Virus record (IMG/VR): IMGVR_UViG_3300030109_003178
Location: 1 to 48,664 of that record
Source: a virus
DNA length: 48,664 nt
Direction: 5' to 3' (one strand)
Shown here: positions 30,401-40,300 of the stretch, piece by piece
How positions within the stretch are numbered: the stretch's first letter is position 1
Layout: every line of letters starts with the position of its first letter
Made by a program: the position numbers and the translations under genes
The notes under the pieces: model-generated
What the model was told of the DNA's origin: nothing
Seen by the model: the letters and a program-made list of their open reading frames with translations, nothing else
The model's database searches: none

Positions 30401-33400
30401 TTATTGAACGTAATAAGAAACTTGCTCCTTACAATGAAGGGAAGAACATCCTTAACGAAGATACTAATATGGATTCTCTCCCCTACCTCAATACTATTAT
30501 AGGGTCCTTCCAGACGCTCATGGAGGACGGGACATTTGATTCTCCTATAACAGGAAAAGATGAACTAATTCCTAAGGAGACCTACGACTTATACCTCTCT
30601 CAGAAATTCGGGGTAGGTATAAGGAACATTGAAGAGGCAGTGCCTAAAACCCTTGAGGCTAAGACTGATATCCTCATTAAAAAGTATGAGAAAGCTCAAG
30701 GAAATACCCCCGCTAGGACTGGGCCACTGGTGGATGCTCTCGTTGGTGCAGTACAAGGTAAGAAGAAGCCAGCCACTAAGAAGATTTATGTCTACGTCAA
30801 ATATAAAGGAGAGACCAAGTTTGTACCTCATCAAGTTTTTGAGGAAACAGCGGATGCAACCGACTCTACAATTATGTCAGAGGTTGAGGCTGAGATTGAT
30901 GACCTAAAGCAACAGGGTCACAAAGCTAAAAAGAGTAAGAAACCGTTCCCTCCTAATGTTCAGTATAGTGTTCGTCCAGAACCTCTCATTGAAAGGGTCT
31001 TGGCGTTTGTTCCGCAAGCACAGAAGAAACGAGTAGCTAAAGTTCTTCAGATGTATTCGGATGCTCTCGGCCCAGAGATGGACAGTGTTAGACTCATGTC
31101 TCTGGCTCAATGGGTTTCTGATGTTGATCCTTCTACCCCTGCCGAAACAGCGGCTTTGTTAGCGCAGTTCGTAAACAAGTTAGATGGACATGTCGAAAGA
31201 ATCATAGCCATCAATACAGACCTTGATACCTCCACTATCCTAAATGAATTAAGCCATGAGTTAGTTCACTTAGCAGTAAAGTTAAAGAACCTTCCCGAAG
31301 CTGGGATGATCGAATGGTATCGGGCCTTACCTGAGAACACTTTCTATAAACAGAAAGTTAATACTACGGATGCCTACAAGAACTTACCTGAGGCTAAGAA
31401 AGCTGAAGAGGTTCTCGCTATGGTGTTGGCTGAGATGTCTACTCAACGCTATGGCGGAAGACTCCATAGAGAGAGCGGATTCAAATATCTATTACGCCAG
31501 ATACTTCGGATGTTCAATGAACTCTACGACACAGTAACTGGGACCAACATGGTCAACAGGTTCTTAGAGAACATCAGGAGTTATGGCGTAGATGTGAACC
31601 CTGTAAACCCCATGGAAGAGTTCGTCAAAGCAAGTCGAGATGCTTATGCGAAAGAAGCGTGGGGAGATGGTAGAGCGGCGGCAAGAGAGGAAGGAGAATC
31701 CGCTATTAACCCCCACCCCGCAGGAACCACAGAGTATCGGTTCTGGAATATGGGACGGGATAGTATTCTTCTCCAGAACAAGGGCCATACAGAGCAAGAG
31801 AATGAGGTGCAGTTTTCTATCATCAATGATCCTAACCCTGTAGGAAAAGGTAAGATTGGCCTCGTCTATAATGCTATGGAGGAATCGGAAGCTCCGAAGC
31901 CTACTCGCAAAGTCTACAAGCTAATGAGGTTGTTCAAGTCTAAGAAGGGTTTGATCTACCCCTTATTTGCTAGAGCTTCTACAGGAACTCGTAGTACCGA
32001 AGCACAGGCCTTCACCATGGGTGAGTGGTACAGAGCAGAAATCCAGAAGCCAAACGACTTAGCAGAACGTCCGGGAATCCACTCACTAGGCTTGCCTATC
32101 TTTGAACAGGGCAATGTCATAATGAAAGCCGACAATGATATTCGTGTGTGGGCAGAAGTAGAAATTCCCACCATGAAGAAAGCTACGCAGAAAGAATCGG
32201 ACTCTACTTCGATCCTCAATAACGGACAACGTGAAGGGATTAGAGAGCGGTTAATAGGGCCTAACGAAAGCTACAACTTTAAGACTAACCCAAATGCTAA
32301 AGTCGGAGCGGCAGGACTGTGGCCCATCTCTGGTTCTATGAAGATCATTCGGTTCTTGGGGAATGAGAGTATCGCTAAGATTCTTACGGACGCAGGGCAG
32401 AAAGAATATATCCCTAGTCAGAAGTCCCTGTGGTCAGATGCAGATGCGGCAAAGATGACAGAGGAAGCTCTCAAAGTCAGCGAAGCCGTTAAGAACGCTA
32501 CGAATGTAGAAGAGTTTATTCCATGGAGTGAGCTAGACCCCACAGGACCTCCTGTCAATTTGACTGAGATGGAACAAGTGTCTGTGCAGTACAGTGTAAT
32601 TCCGCAACACAGACGAGCGCAGAGAGCTAAACCAGCAGGACAACCCCAACAGACTGTGGGCGGTACAGATTATAGATCACTGGACCTAGACAAGACTTCT
32701 GCATCTGTGAACGCATTGAACTTCAATGTAGCTGATGTGTGGGAAGAAGTAGTTGCAGACTATGGACCAGAAGGAAAAGCTCTGTTAGATCGTCTAGCGG
32801 CAGAGAATAACGGGCAAGAGGTTAGACCTCGCGGTAATGCGTTCTGGTTGCAGTCCCTACAACTGCCAGACAGAGCAAGGTTCTGGTACGAGATTAGTAG
32901 TGAGCGGTTCATAGACGTATTCAAGAAGTTTAACAACTCTCAGTTCATTGCCAAATTCATAGACACGGTAGCCGCTACATCAGTCTTGGCTGGGCCATTA
33001 GATAATATTCTTCGGGCGATCTCAGTGACTGCCGAGATGTTCCAGAATAAAGGAATAATGACCGACCTAACGGATAAGGGCCAAGGGGCTGGCGTTAATA
33101 AAGCATTATCAGATGACCGACTCCCCGGAGATAAGACCGGGAACTTCGCTGGTACTATGAACTATTTAATGGGGCTTACGGACACTATACCTCTAAGCAC
33201 TAATGATAGACAGGTAGCGGCATACTTTAATACGAATGGCGATGTTCTGGCTAATGCTCCTAAGACGGCAGTAGATGCTCAAGGTAATAGGGTTAAGGTT
33301 CCTTCCTTATATGACATGTTGTCTGAGTTCCATATCCGACTAAGGGATCGTTTGAACCAAGAGCTTTTAGAGCGGAACCCCAACGCAGAGCCTTTCGAGA

Positions 33401-36400
33401 CATGGCAGTTACAAGCCTTAGGCTGGATTGCTATCCGGGCTGAGTTGAACGCTAAGAAAGGAGATGTGTCTCAATACGATGACTATGATCAAGTCATTGA
33501 GGTGGCTTTTGATCGTATGGATAAGGCTGGTATTAATGTCTCTGCGAGAGAACTATCGCCAGCCGTTCTTTCAGACCCCAGAGTTCCTTACGCTCTTAGG
33601 GATACCCTACAAGATTTTGAGCAGAGACCTACCGCTACTGTAGAAACCCTGACAAAGAACACCCCTATCGGTAAGGCTTTCGATACCGTAGCTGACATAC
33701 TACCCACGCTAGAGAAAACTACGCAGTTCCAGAAAACTTTAGATGGTATTCAACGTAGGACCCTTTCCGCCCTAAAGAACAAGGGAAGAGGGGAAGCTAT
33801 CGTTACTGATCTCTGGCAAGGCATCACAGGCTCCTCTGAAAAACTATCTCGTATGGATATTGGTATCGGAACTTTTGAGGGTGAGCCTAATTGGAATGTC
33901 CGTCTACCTCTGAAAGGTATGAATGATGAGCATCGTGGGGTGTTCCTATCTATATTAGGTTTAGTATTCCAGCAGTCTGCTATGGCGGCTCACCAACTTC
34001 TACCCGCCAGACCTAATAGGAAAGCGCGGGAGGGATACACCAGAACTTATAGGGTATTTGTTAGTACTCTGGATCGGGATAAAATAAGCCAAAACGAAAT
34101 TGCTCAGTTAGATTCGGCTTTGGGGATACCTCTTAGCGCACATCGTCAAGCTAACGGGTGGACTATTGATTTCATGGTTGGAGGGTTTGAAGGTGTAACC
34201 CTTAATCGTAGAATAATTACCGATGCTATCAACCGTACTGATCTTAAAGACCTAGGTGATATCTTCATAAGTCCCATGGATTATCGTGCCGTTCCGGGAT
34301 TAGACTATGTAGAAGCCGAAGCAAACGAACACTGGTTGGACCCCCAGACGGGTGCTATGGTGCAGATCGGATACGAAAAGCAAATCCAAAATTTTGTGGA
34401 AGGAATTCATAATGTCGCAATCGCGGAAATCTCAGGCCTCGACACAAGGGTCAACGTCAGGGAAGCAAAAGCCTTCTTTGAAGGCGACCACGCAAACCTC
34501 TACTTCTTCAGAAAGTTCAAGTCAGGTAAGATCGAAAGGAAAGATGTACCCAAGTCTGTCCTTAAAAGAGCAGAAAAAATTAGGTCTGAACATAGACGGA
34601 GAGTTGATAATCTCCGTAAGGTAGAGGCCAAGCTCTTAGCCCTCTTTGGGGAACAAGAACTGCAACAGCAGAACTTCTTAAAAACGGTACTTCCTAAAAT
34701 ATGGGACCAGCTTTCTAAAGATCAACAAGAAGTCCTTGGCAGACCCTACACTCCTGTCCCAGAGATAGCGGCAGAGAATCAAACTGAAAGCGCGAGTGAG
34801 TTATTCCAGAACTATGAAGAGGTTAGCAGGGAATACTCTATCCTAGACAGTAAGTCTCAGGCCGAACAGCGTCAGATGATGAACCGCCTAACTCGCGGTA
34901 CATGGAACTTCACAAATATCTTTACTGGTTCTGCTAAAAGAATTCGCCAATTAGCGGGTAACGTGAAATCTGCATGGACGCTCTCTAACATATTAGAGCG
35001 TGACCAATACGGTAACGTAGACGTAGGCGAGATGGGGTATGCACCTGAGGATGTAAACTCCCAGATCGAACAAATGTCTGCCCTCTATAATAAAGAATAC
35101 AGTGAAATTCTGAGAGGTATGACTGAAGAACAGAAACGTGCGCTTCCTCATATCATGCGCGGTAGGGATGCGTATCAAGACAAAGCGACAGGGAAATGGA
35201 AGATACCTCTTCCTAAAGGATTCCCTAAAGCTAAAGCTACTCAAATGCGGAAACTTTTAGACCATATGTGGGCGGAGTTGTCTGCTGTCTATGCTAGCCA
35301 AGGCTTAACACCCCCTCCTAAAATAAAGAACTACTTCCCTCAACGCTACCAGTTGAACGGCACAATGGACGGTTTTGCTAAAGACCATGTCATGGAACTG
35401 TTCTTTGAGTCTGTCTTTACAGGGGCGTTTACCAATGGGCGGCAGAGGGCTAGAGCAGAAGAGGCGGCAAAGACTGTTGTAGAAAAGATTAAGAATGAAC
35501 ACTATCAACCCGTATGGGGAAATAACTTAGACCTACGGGACGATCAAGACATCGCACAACAGCGTAAAGGTGCGTACAGCCTTACTTCCCCAGAGCTTCG
35601 CCGTCTTATTAATCTTGATCCTTATGCGGAACAAGACGTAATTATGCCTGATGGTTCTGTCAGAACTCTACGACTAGTAGATTTCTTAGACAATGATACT
35701 GGCATGATTATGAATGGCTACATCACGAACATGGTGCGGAGGATCAACTTCGCTAACAGGTTTGGGATTGATGGCAGAATTGTGGCGAATTTTGTTAACC
35801 AGTACCAGAGAGATGTGTTTAATAATCCTCTACATGAAGGGGTTCGGGTAAATCCCAGAGGAGAGATTGTCTACTATCGTAATAACGATGGGAGTATGCG
35901 ACTCCATTTAGGCAACCCTGTCCCTATGACGGACCCTAACACACCCCGTGTTCGCGGTAAGATTGACACAGACCTTCTTGCCGCAGGAATGCCGCCTCTA
36001 ACAGGGCAACAACGCCAGACTATAATGACTCTCATTAGGGGTAATATGGGGATCATTAGTACAGGCGAGTTTTATCGTACTATAAAAGAGCCTATGAACG
36101 GACTGAAGTTCTTCGGGAACCTAAGTCTCCTAGGAATGTCTGCTTGGTCTTCTATTATGGAGCCTATGATTATAGGAAGCAGACTAGGGACGATGCCTAT
36201 GCTGTACGGCCTCGGCGCACAGATACGAGAAATCCTTCGGGTCCCTGCAAAGACAGTTAGGTCTATAGGTAAAACGTATGCAGACGGGCCGCAACCTAGT
36301 ACCAGAGATCGGTGGAGTAGGTTCCGCGAACACTATGGATATGACCAAACTGATACCAAAGAGTTTGCTAAAGACTTGGGTATTATCTTTGAAGATATGC

Positions 36401-37389
36401 AGTACGTCTTACAAAACGCGGTAGAGGACTTAACCTCTGTACGATGGGACAAGATGAACAATGTCTTCTTCCGCGCTAACCTTCTACAGCCTTTAACAGA
36501 GATGCAACAAGTAGCCGCTCTTAAAGCTAGTATACAAGCCTTAGACACTTGGGCGAAGCAAGCTCGTAAAGGGAATAAGACTGCTATCAGAAATCTTAAA
36601 GAGGTTCACGCTTGGGATTATAAAACTAATACAGACCTGTTAGGTAAATACACGAAGCATGACCCCACTAACACCTCTAATGGTGTAGCTAGAGCGGCTC
36701 TTCGTCAGATGAACCGTCAGATTATTATGGCTCCGAGTCCGGGGAAAAGACCTCACTGGATGAACGATCCACGGTTTATGCTCGTTGCCCACATTAAGAC
36801 ATGGGTGTTCACTTTTAATAACACTGTACTCCAACGCTCTTGGAGAGAGTTAATTAAACATGGGAACCCTTCTCCCTTAATATGGTTGGCAGGGTTTGGT
36901 TTCTTGAGTGCTTGGGCCTACGAGCAACGTGAATGGGTGCGATGGGGAGAGGATGGAAACCCCTACCTAAATCGTATAGGTCTAGGTAAGGATAATCAGG
37001 CAGAGCGCACAATGTACCTTGCGATAGAACGGGGTAACATGGCGGGTCCCTTACAGTTTGCGATAGACATGTATACAGGTTCTAGATTAGGAACCTTAGA
37101 CTTAGGTCCCACCCTTATCCCAACTCTTAATGTTCTATATAGAACTGTAGGAGGTACAGGACGGACCCTTAACGCTCCATTTACAGACGATCCTAGGAAA
37201 GAGTTTAGGGCTGGTCTGAATGATTTAACCCGTGGTCTCCCCATGATTAACGCTATGGGACAGTACAGAATTGACGCTATCAATACCATTTCTGGTTATA
37301 CCCCTAGGGGTAGCGGGTCATCTAGTACAAGAGGAAGGGCTTTAGGAGGTCGGCGCAAGATAAAACGGCGTAAGTTAGGGTCGAGGTAA
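27445..37389 (+). CDS. Giant internal virion (polyvalent, ejected) protein, 3314 aa
   Basis: About a fifth of the window and uninterrupted. A Gly/Ala-rich hydrophobic segment near residues 187-245 plus another near 272-290 could form a membrane channel. A zincin motif HELVH lies at 1271-1275 with a possible downstream ligand in EEVLAMVLAEM. A KVYKLMRLF...PLF...EWYRAE...RPG.HS domain (about 1485-1650) resembles one embedded in other phage polyvalent proteins. An AATSVLAG...LPGDKTGNFAG region (about 1835-1905) also recalls such proteins. The C-terminal 800 residues, with WMNDPRFMLVAHIKTWVFTF near 3103-3122, match the conserved tail of large podovirus core proteins. Four (V/E)(Q/E)(Y/F)S(V/I) linkers separate regions at 1173, 1456, 1715 and 2463. 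It probably enters the host with DNA like T7 gp16. No lytic transglycosylase motif was found. Confidence 0.85.
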   Translation: MADNTDDLFINPTTRAASDRLEASKKQLEGMYPAGKAQSFLDATRPKTGPFGQIKGSGMADGLAEIASGFPDYAPLAGEKGTTGTVQGPDDIQDGDFTDSFARAHSNAWKDVGVGLTAVQGNEDDLMVSLEQKYQRKASGLDVDPELWTAEAKTWSEGAKQFFTGKHRFFDRDYWGNFSGGQLPMLESMAVGAGVGAKTGAMYTAWSGPKAVIGAGGGALVGAAGGSGAHVYLQTLGGTLTDAYFMYRQKGFGGREAYEKAREVADVDAAKSGAIASLAVFVAPLRLASGATATAGRATVSGISRAVPRVIWSAPAGEAVKTTIKKQLLQQTLIVQPSLELVDTVTSNVIAKNSYDPARVLHQGSVDAVVGSILFDIPTTGGGMMFQRYKRKQALGPNEDGTPGTDGENTFVYAPAFDPEPDQSTALVPVAPRQLEGPRFQVMPQPDGTFVVRDRNESQVYETGTFLAPETKDQLQSGLDQLVQQRQQLEQRANVAEGQGRPDATIAKIYEKIREVEAQIEAQQALVDGKPTPSNEETAVDLSMVFDNEADAQAEAESRNQHASSEWASPWFPENKTSRASFVQEQIERLAAKDAELRQTEPEYTGDVKFDNAINFLQWLGEADAIIERINALPIQERNSQKNQALYADAKERLWLLKSLMDPVRIATRPNKIFTSKGVTYRVWLDRNGEAFQPKPGNPNWIRVYDQTNKAKGYRDVSVASGELEDISVPLPTNMLLNDPDHLKRIYEVKRRFDETLQLPPPALRLTDQSDPRAPDASVIQTDVDQQKADFDAANELAEQQKAEREAKREADNESEARFLERSKEVLERKGAEAEEVSPDAEEAAALSQASRPFAVPAAGPDTILVGTGDVRTIPISQGAVRNDWEVDEAEAEDAPAPEAVVDIDTDVDTDTQTAAVKADVPLELLESMDAEELAQVDAEIAARKEVERIEAFAKENELESVYDMARDNAAQTSTEGTWDESMAGVIERNKKLAPYNEGKNILNEDTNMDSLPYLNTIIGSFQTLMEDGTFDSPITGKDELIPKETYDLYLSQKFGVGIRNIEEAVPKTLEAKTDILIKKYEKAQGNTPARTGPLVDALVGAVQGKKKPATKKIYVYVKYKGETKFVPHQVFEETADATDSTIMSEVEAEIDDLKQQGHKAKKSKKPFPPNVQYSVRPEPLIERVLAFVPQAQKKRVAKVLQMYSDALGPEMDSVRLMSLAQWVSDVDPSTPAETAALLAQFVNKLDGHVERIIAINTDLDTSTILNELSHELVHLAVKLKNLPEAGMIEWYRALPENTFYKQKVNTTDAYKNLPEAKKAEEVLAMVLAEMSTQRYGGRLHRESGFKYLLRQILRMFNELYDTVTGTNMVNRFLENIRSYGVDVNPVNPMEEFVKASRDAYAKEAWGDGRAAAREEGESAINPHPAGTTEYRFWNMGRDSILLQNKGHTEQENEVQFSIINDPNPVGKGKIGLVYNAMEESEAPKPTRKVYKLMRLFKSKKGLIYPLFARASTGTRSTEAQAFTMGEWYRAEIQKPNDLAERPGIHSLGLPIFEQGNVIMKADNDIRVWAEVEIPTMKKATQKESDSTSILNNGQREGIRERLIGPNESYNFKTNPNAKVGAAGLWPISGSMKIIRFLGNESIAKILTDAGQKEYIPSQKSLWSDADAAKMTEEALKVSEAVKNATNVEEFIPWSELDPTGPPVNLTEMEQVSVQYSVIPQHRRAQRAKPAGQPQQTVGGTDYRSLDLDKTSASVNALNFNVADVWEEVVADYGPEGKALLDRLAAENNGQEVRPRGNAFWLQSLQLPDRARFWYEISSERFIDVFKKFNNSQFIAKFIDTVAATSVLAGPLDNILRAISVTAEMFQNKGIMTDLTDKGQGAGVNKALSDDRLPGDKTGNFAGTMNYLMGLTDTIPLSTNDRQVAAYFNTNGDVLANAPKTAVDAQGNRVKVPSLYDMLSEFHIRLRDRLNQELLERNPNAEPFETWQLQALGWIAIRAELNAKKGDVSQYDDYDQVIEVAFDRMDKAGINVSARELSPAVLSDPRVPYALRDTLQDFEQRPTATVETLTKNTPIGKAFDTVADILPTLEKTTQFQKTLDGIQRRTLSALKNKGRGEAIVTDLWQGITGSSEKLSRMDIGIGTFEGEPNWNVRLPLKGMNDEHRGVFLSILGLVFQQSAMAAHQLLPARPNRKAREGYTRTYRVFVSTLDRDKISQNEIAQLDSALGIPLSAHRQANGWTIDFMVGGFEGVTLNRRIITDAINRTDLKDLGDIFISPMDYRAVPGLDYVEAEANEHWLDPQTGAMVQIGYEKQIQNFVEGIHNVAIAEISGLDTRVNVREAKAFFEGDHANLYFFRKFKSGKIERKDVPKSVLKRAEKIRSEHRRRVDNLRKVEAKLLALFGEQELQQQNFLKTVLPKIWDQLSKDQQEVLGRPYTPVPEIAAENQTESASELFQNYEEVSREYSILDSKSQAEQRQMMNRLTRGTWNFTNIFTGSAKRIRQLAGNVKSAWTLSNILERDQYGNVDVGEMGYAPEDVNSQIEQMSALYNKEYSEILRGMTEEQKRALPHIMRGRDAYQDKATGKWKIPLPKGFPKAKATQMRKLLDHMWAELSAVYASQGLTPPPKIKNYFPQRYQLNGTMDGFAKDHVMELFFESVFTGAFTNGRQRARAEEAAKTVVEKIKNEHYQPVWGNNLDLRDDQDIAQQRKGAYSLTSPELRRLINLDPYAEQDVIMPDGSVRTLRLVDFLDNDTGMIMNGYITNMVRRINFANRFGIDGRIVANFVNQYQRDVFNNPLHEGVRVNPRGEIVYYRNNDGSMRLHLGNPVPMTDPNTPRVRGKIDTDLLAAGMPPLTGQQRQTIMTLIRGNMGIISTGEFYRTIKEPMNGLKFFGNLSLLGMSAWSSIMEPMIIGSRLGTMPMLYGLGAQIREILRVPAKTVRSIGKTYADGPQPSTRDRWSRFREHYGYDQTDTKEFAKDLGIIFEDMQYVLQNAVEDLTSVRWDKMNNVFFRANLLQPLTEMQQVAALKASIQALDTWAKQARKGNKTAIRNLKEVHAWDYKTNTDLLGKYTKHDPTNTSNGVARAALRQMNRQIIMAPSPGKRPHWMNDPRFMLVAHIKTWVFTFNNTVLQRSWRELIKHGNPSPLIWLAGFGFLSAWAYEQREWVRWGEDGNPYLNRIGLGKDNQAERTMYLAIERGNMAGPLQFAIDMYTGSRLGTLDLGPTLIPTLNVLYRTVGGTGRTLNAPFTDDPRKEFRAGLNDLTRGLPMINAMGQYRIDAINTISGYTPRGSGSSSTRGRALGGRRKIKRRKLGSR

Positions 37390-37396
37390 ATAACAG

Positions 37397-40300
37397 ATGG
37401 CAATCAAGACTACTCGCTATGGCGTGGGAGATGAAATAAACCAGCCTATTGTACCTCCCTTAGAACAGGGAAAGACTTTTTCTTTTCCCTATAAAGCTAC
37501 AGATAACCAGAACTCTATGTCTACTGAGGCGGGGGTCCACCTTCTAATCATAGAGGGCGGAAGACTTCTCTTTACCAATGATAGCGGCACATGGGAGCCA
37601 ACCTTTGGGGCCACTGAGATTACTATCACATGGTATCACAGAGAGAAGCGACTGGATTATAAAGACGAAGCGGTCTTTATCTTTAATGCTTTCACCAAAC
37701 AGAGTGAAGGTATGTCGCATTATAGATATGTCGCAACAGGAGGACAGACTACATTCTCTGGCGCAGATGCTGACGGTAATACCTTAGAATATTCTGTAGC
37801 TGACGCGGTTCAAGTATTCCAAAACGGTAGCTATGTCCCGCAAACAGATTACACTGCGACAAGCCTTACAAGTATTGTCTTAGACACAGGGGCTTCCGCC
37901 TCAGACACTATTACTGTCTGGGCATTACAGACATTAGTGGATCAGACAGAGCTTGTGTCTGCTATTAATAGCACTAGTGCCTCTGCGACTTCTGCTACCA
38001 CTTCAGCAACAAATGCTAGTAATGATGCAGATGATGCGGAGAAATGGGCTAACCATACTTTTAATACGTTATTCACTCTGAGTGACGGAGTTACTACAGG
38101 CTATTCGGCAAAATCTAGGTCTGTAGATGCTGAGAGGTTTGCTGAGTTTACAATAGGGCAGACCTTCGCGGCTACTGGAGATAATACTTCTACACATTAT
38201 TCTGCCAAACACTACGCAAATGATGCCGCTAATTCTGCGTCTTCCGCCAGTAATTCCGCTACTTCTACCACTAACAATGCCGCCGCTGCCGCCGCTTCTG
38301 CTACTGCCGCGCAAAACGCACTGGATTCTTTTGAAGCAGTATATCTTGGAGCGTCTGCTACTGACCCAACTACGGATGCTAACGGTGACGCTTTAACGGC
38401 GGGTGATCAGTACTTCAATACGACAAGCAATAACCTTTACGTTTATACAGGCAGTGCATGGCAGATAGCTGGTAACCCGACCAACCTTGCTGGGCTAAAT
38501 GACGTAGACAACTCTATGTCTCCTTCATCAGGACAGGTCCTTCAATATGATGGTTCTGACTGGGATGCGGCTACCTTAAACCTTACGACAACTTTAGCAT
38601 CTCTCACAGACACCAACTTAACCAGTATCCAAGATGATCAAGTCCTCCAGTACGACAACGCGAGTAGTCAGTGGAAGAACGAGACATTAAATTTAACCAC
38701 TACATTGGCCTCTCTAACAGACACTAATATTAGTGGTATTCAAGACGATCATATTCTCCGTTACGACAGTGCAAGTGGTGAATGGAAGAATGAGATACCC
38801 GGCTATCTTACAAGCTCTAACCCTCTTGCTTCTCTTAGTGATGTTGCGATGTACACAGCAAGCTCTGGGGATGTCCTCGCATGGGACGGGAGTCAATGGG
38901 ATGCCACCAGCGGTTATCTAACATCTATAAGTGGTCAGTCTATTGAAGACCTCAATGATGTAGCGTCCATGACCCCCGGTGTTAACGATCTTCTTTACTG
39001 GACAGGGACTCAATGGAGTAACAGCGCAAACCCCGGAAGTTTCTTGACATCTATTAGCGGGTCTTCGATCAAAGATTTGAGTGATGTTAACTCTTCTATG
39101 TCCCCCAGCACGAACAACCTCCTCAAGTGGAGTGGGTCAGAGTGGACGGCAGATTCAAGCACCTATCTCACAAGCTCTAGTTCTATCGAAGACCTGACTG
39201 ATGTTGGATCATTCTCGCCATCTACGGGCGACCTTTTAAAGTGGAATGGCTCAGAGTGGAATATTGGGAACACCTCTCTTGCCGAGTTAACTGATACGAA
39301 TATCTCATCCCCACAAGCTAATCAGTTTATTCGTTATGACAATGCCAACAGTAAGTGGAAAAACGAAGATGTAACTATCCCATCATCTATGACGGACCTT
39401 TCTGATGTTAGTAACAGTATGTCTGCAAACTCTGGGGACGTATTAACCTACTCAGGATCAGAGTGGAATTCGAGTGGTGACTTTCTTACTGGTAATGACA
39501 GTATTGAGAACCTCAATGACGTAGCCGCAATGACTCCTAATACGGGGGACTTCCTCTATTACAACGGGTCACAGTGGACCAACAGCAGCACCGTACTTAC
39601 CACCTCTGACAATCTTGATGACCTCAATAATGTTCAAAGTTCCATGGGTCCTTCGACAGGGGACTTTCTGTATTACGATGGGGCGCAATGGACTAAAAAT
39701 AGTAACGTACTTACCACAAGTAATAACCTTGATGATCTCAGTAATGTTCAAAGTTCCATGTCTCCCTCTACGGGGGATCACCTTTACTGGGATGGATCAA
39801 CGTGGACGAAAAGTACCACAACTCTTACGACAACGAGTAGCCTCGACCAGTTGTCTAATGTGACTGCTTCGTCGCCAAACAATGGCGAGGTGCTTCAGTA
39901 TGATGGGAGTAACTGGATCAGTGCAAACACTACTGCCACCCTCGCTACTCTAACCGATACAACAATTTCAAGCGTCCAAGACGACCAAATCCTCCGCTAT
40001 AACAACGCCAATAGTAAATGGGAGAACGAGAACCTCTCGTTGCGACTTGATGAACTTACACAAGGAACCTCGGACACTATACTACAAACCAGTTCCGGGT
40101 ATCTCAGAGTTAAGGGCTATACCTACACAGAACTAGAAGCTACCGAAGACATAATCTTCGATCATGGCGGTTCGTATTACACCAAGTTTCAAGAAGGGGG
40201 CGCAGAATACCTGACTGTGCGGCTGGATACGGATGTCCAGTTAAAAGCTGTTCAACAGAACAGCGATATCAAATTTATGGGTATGGACGATAGTAACGAA

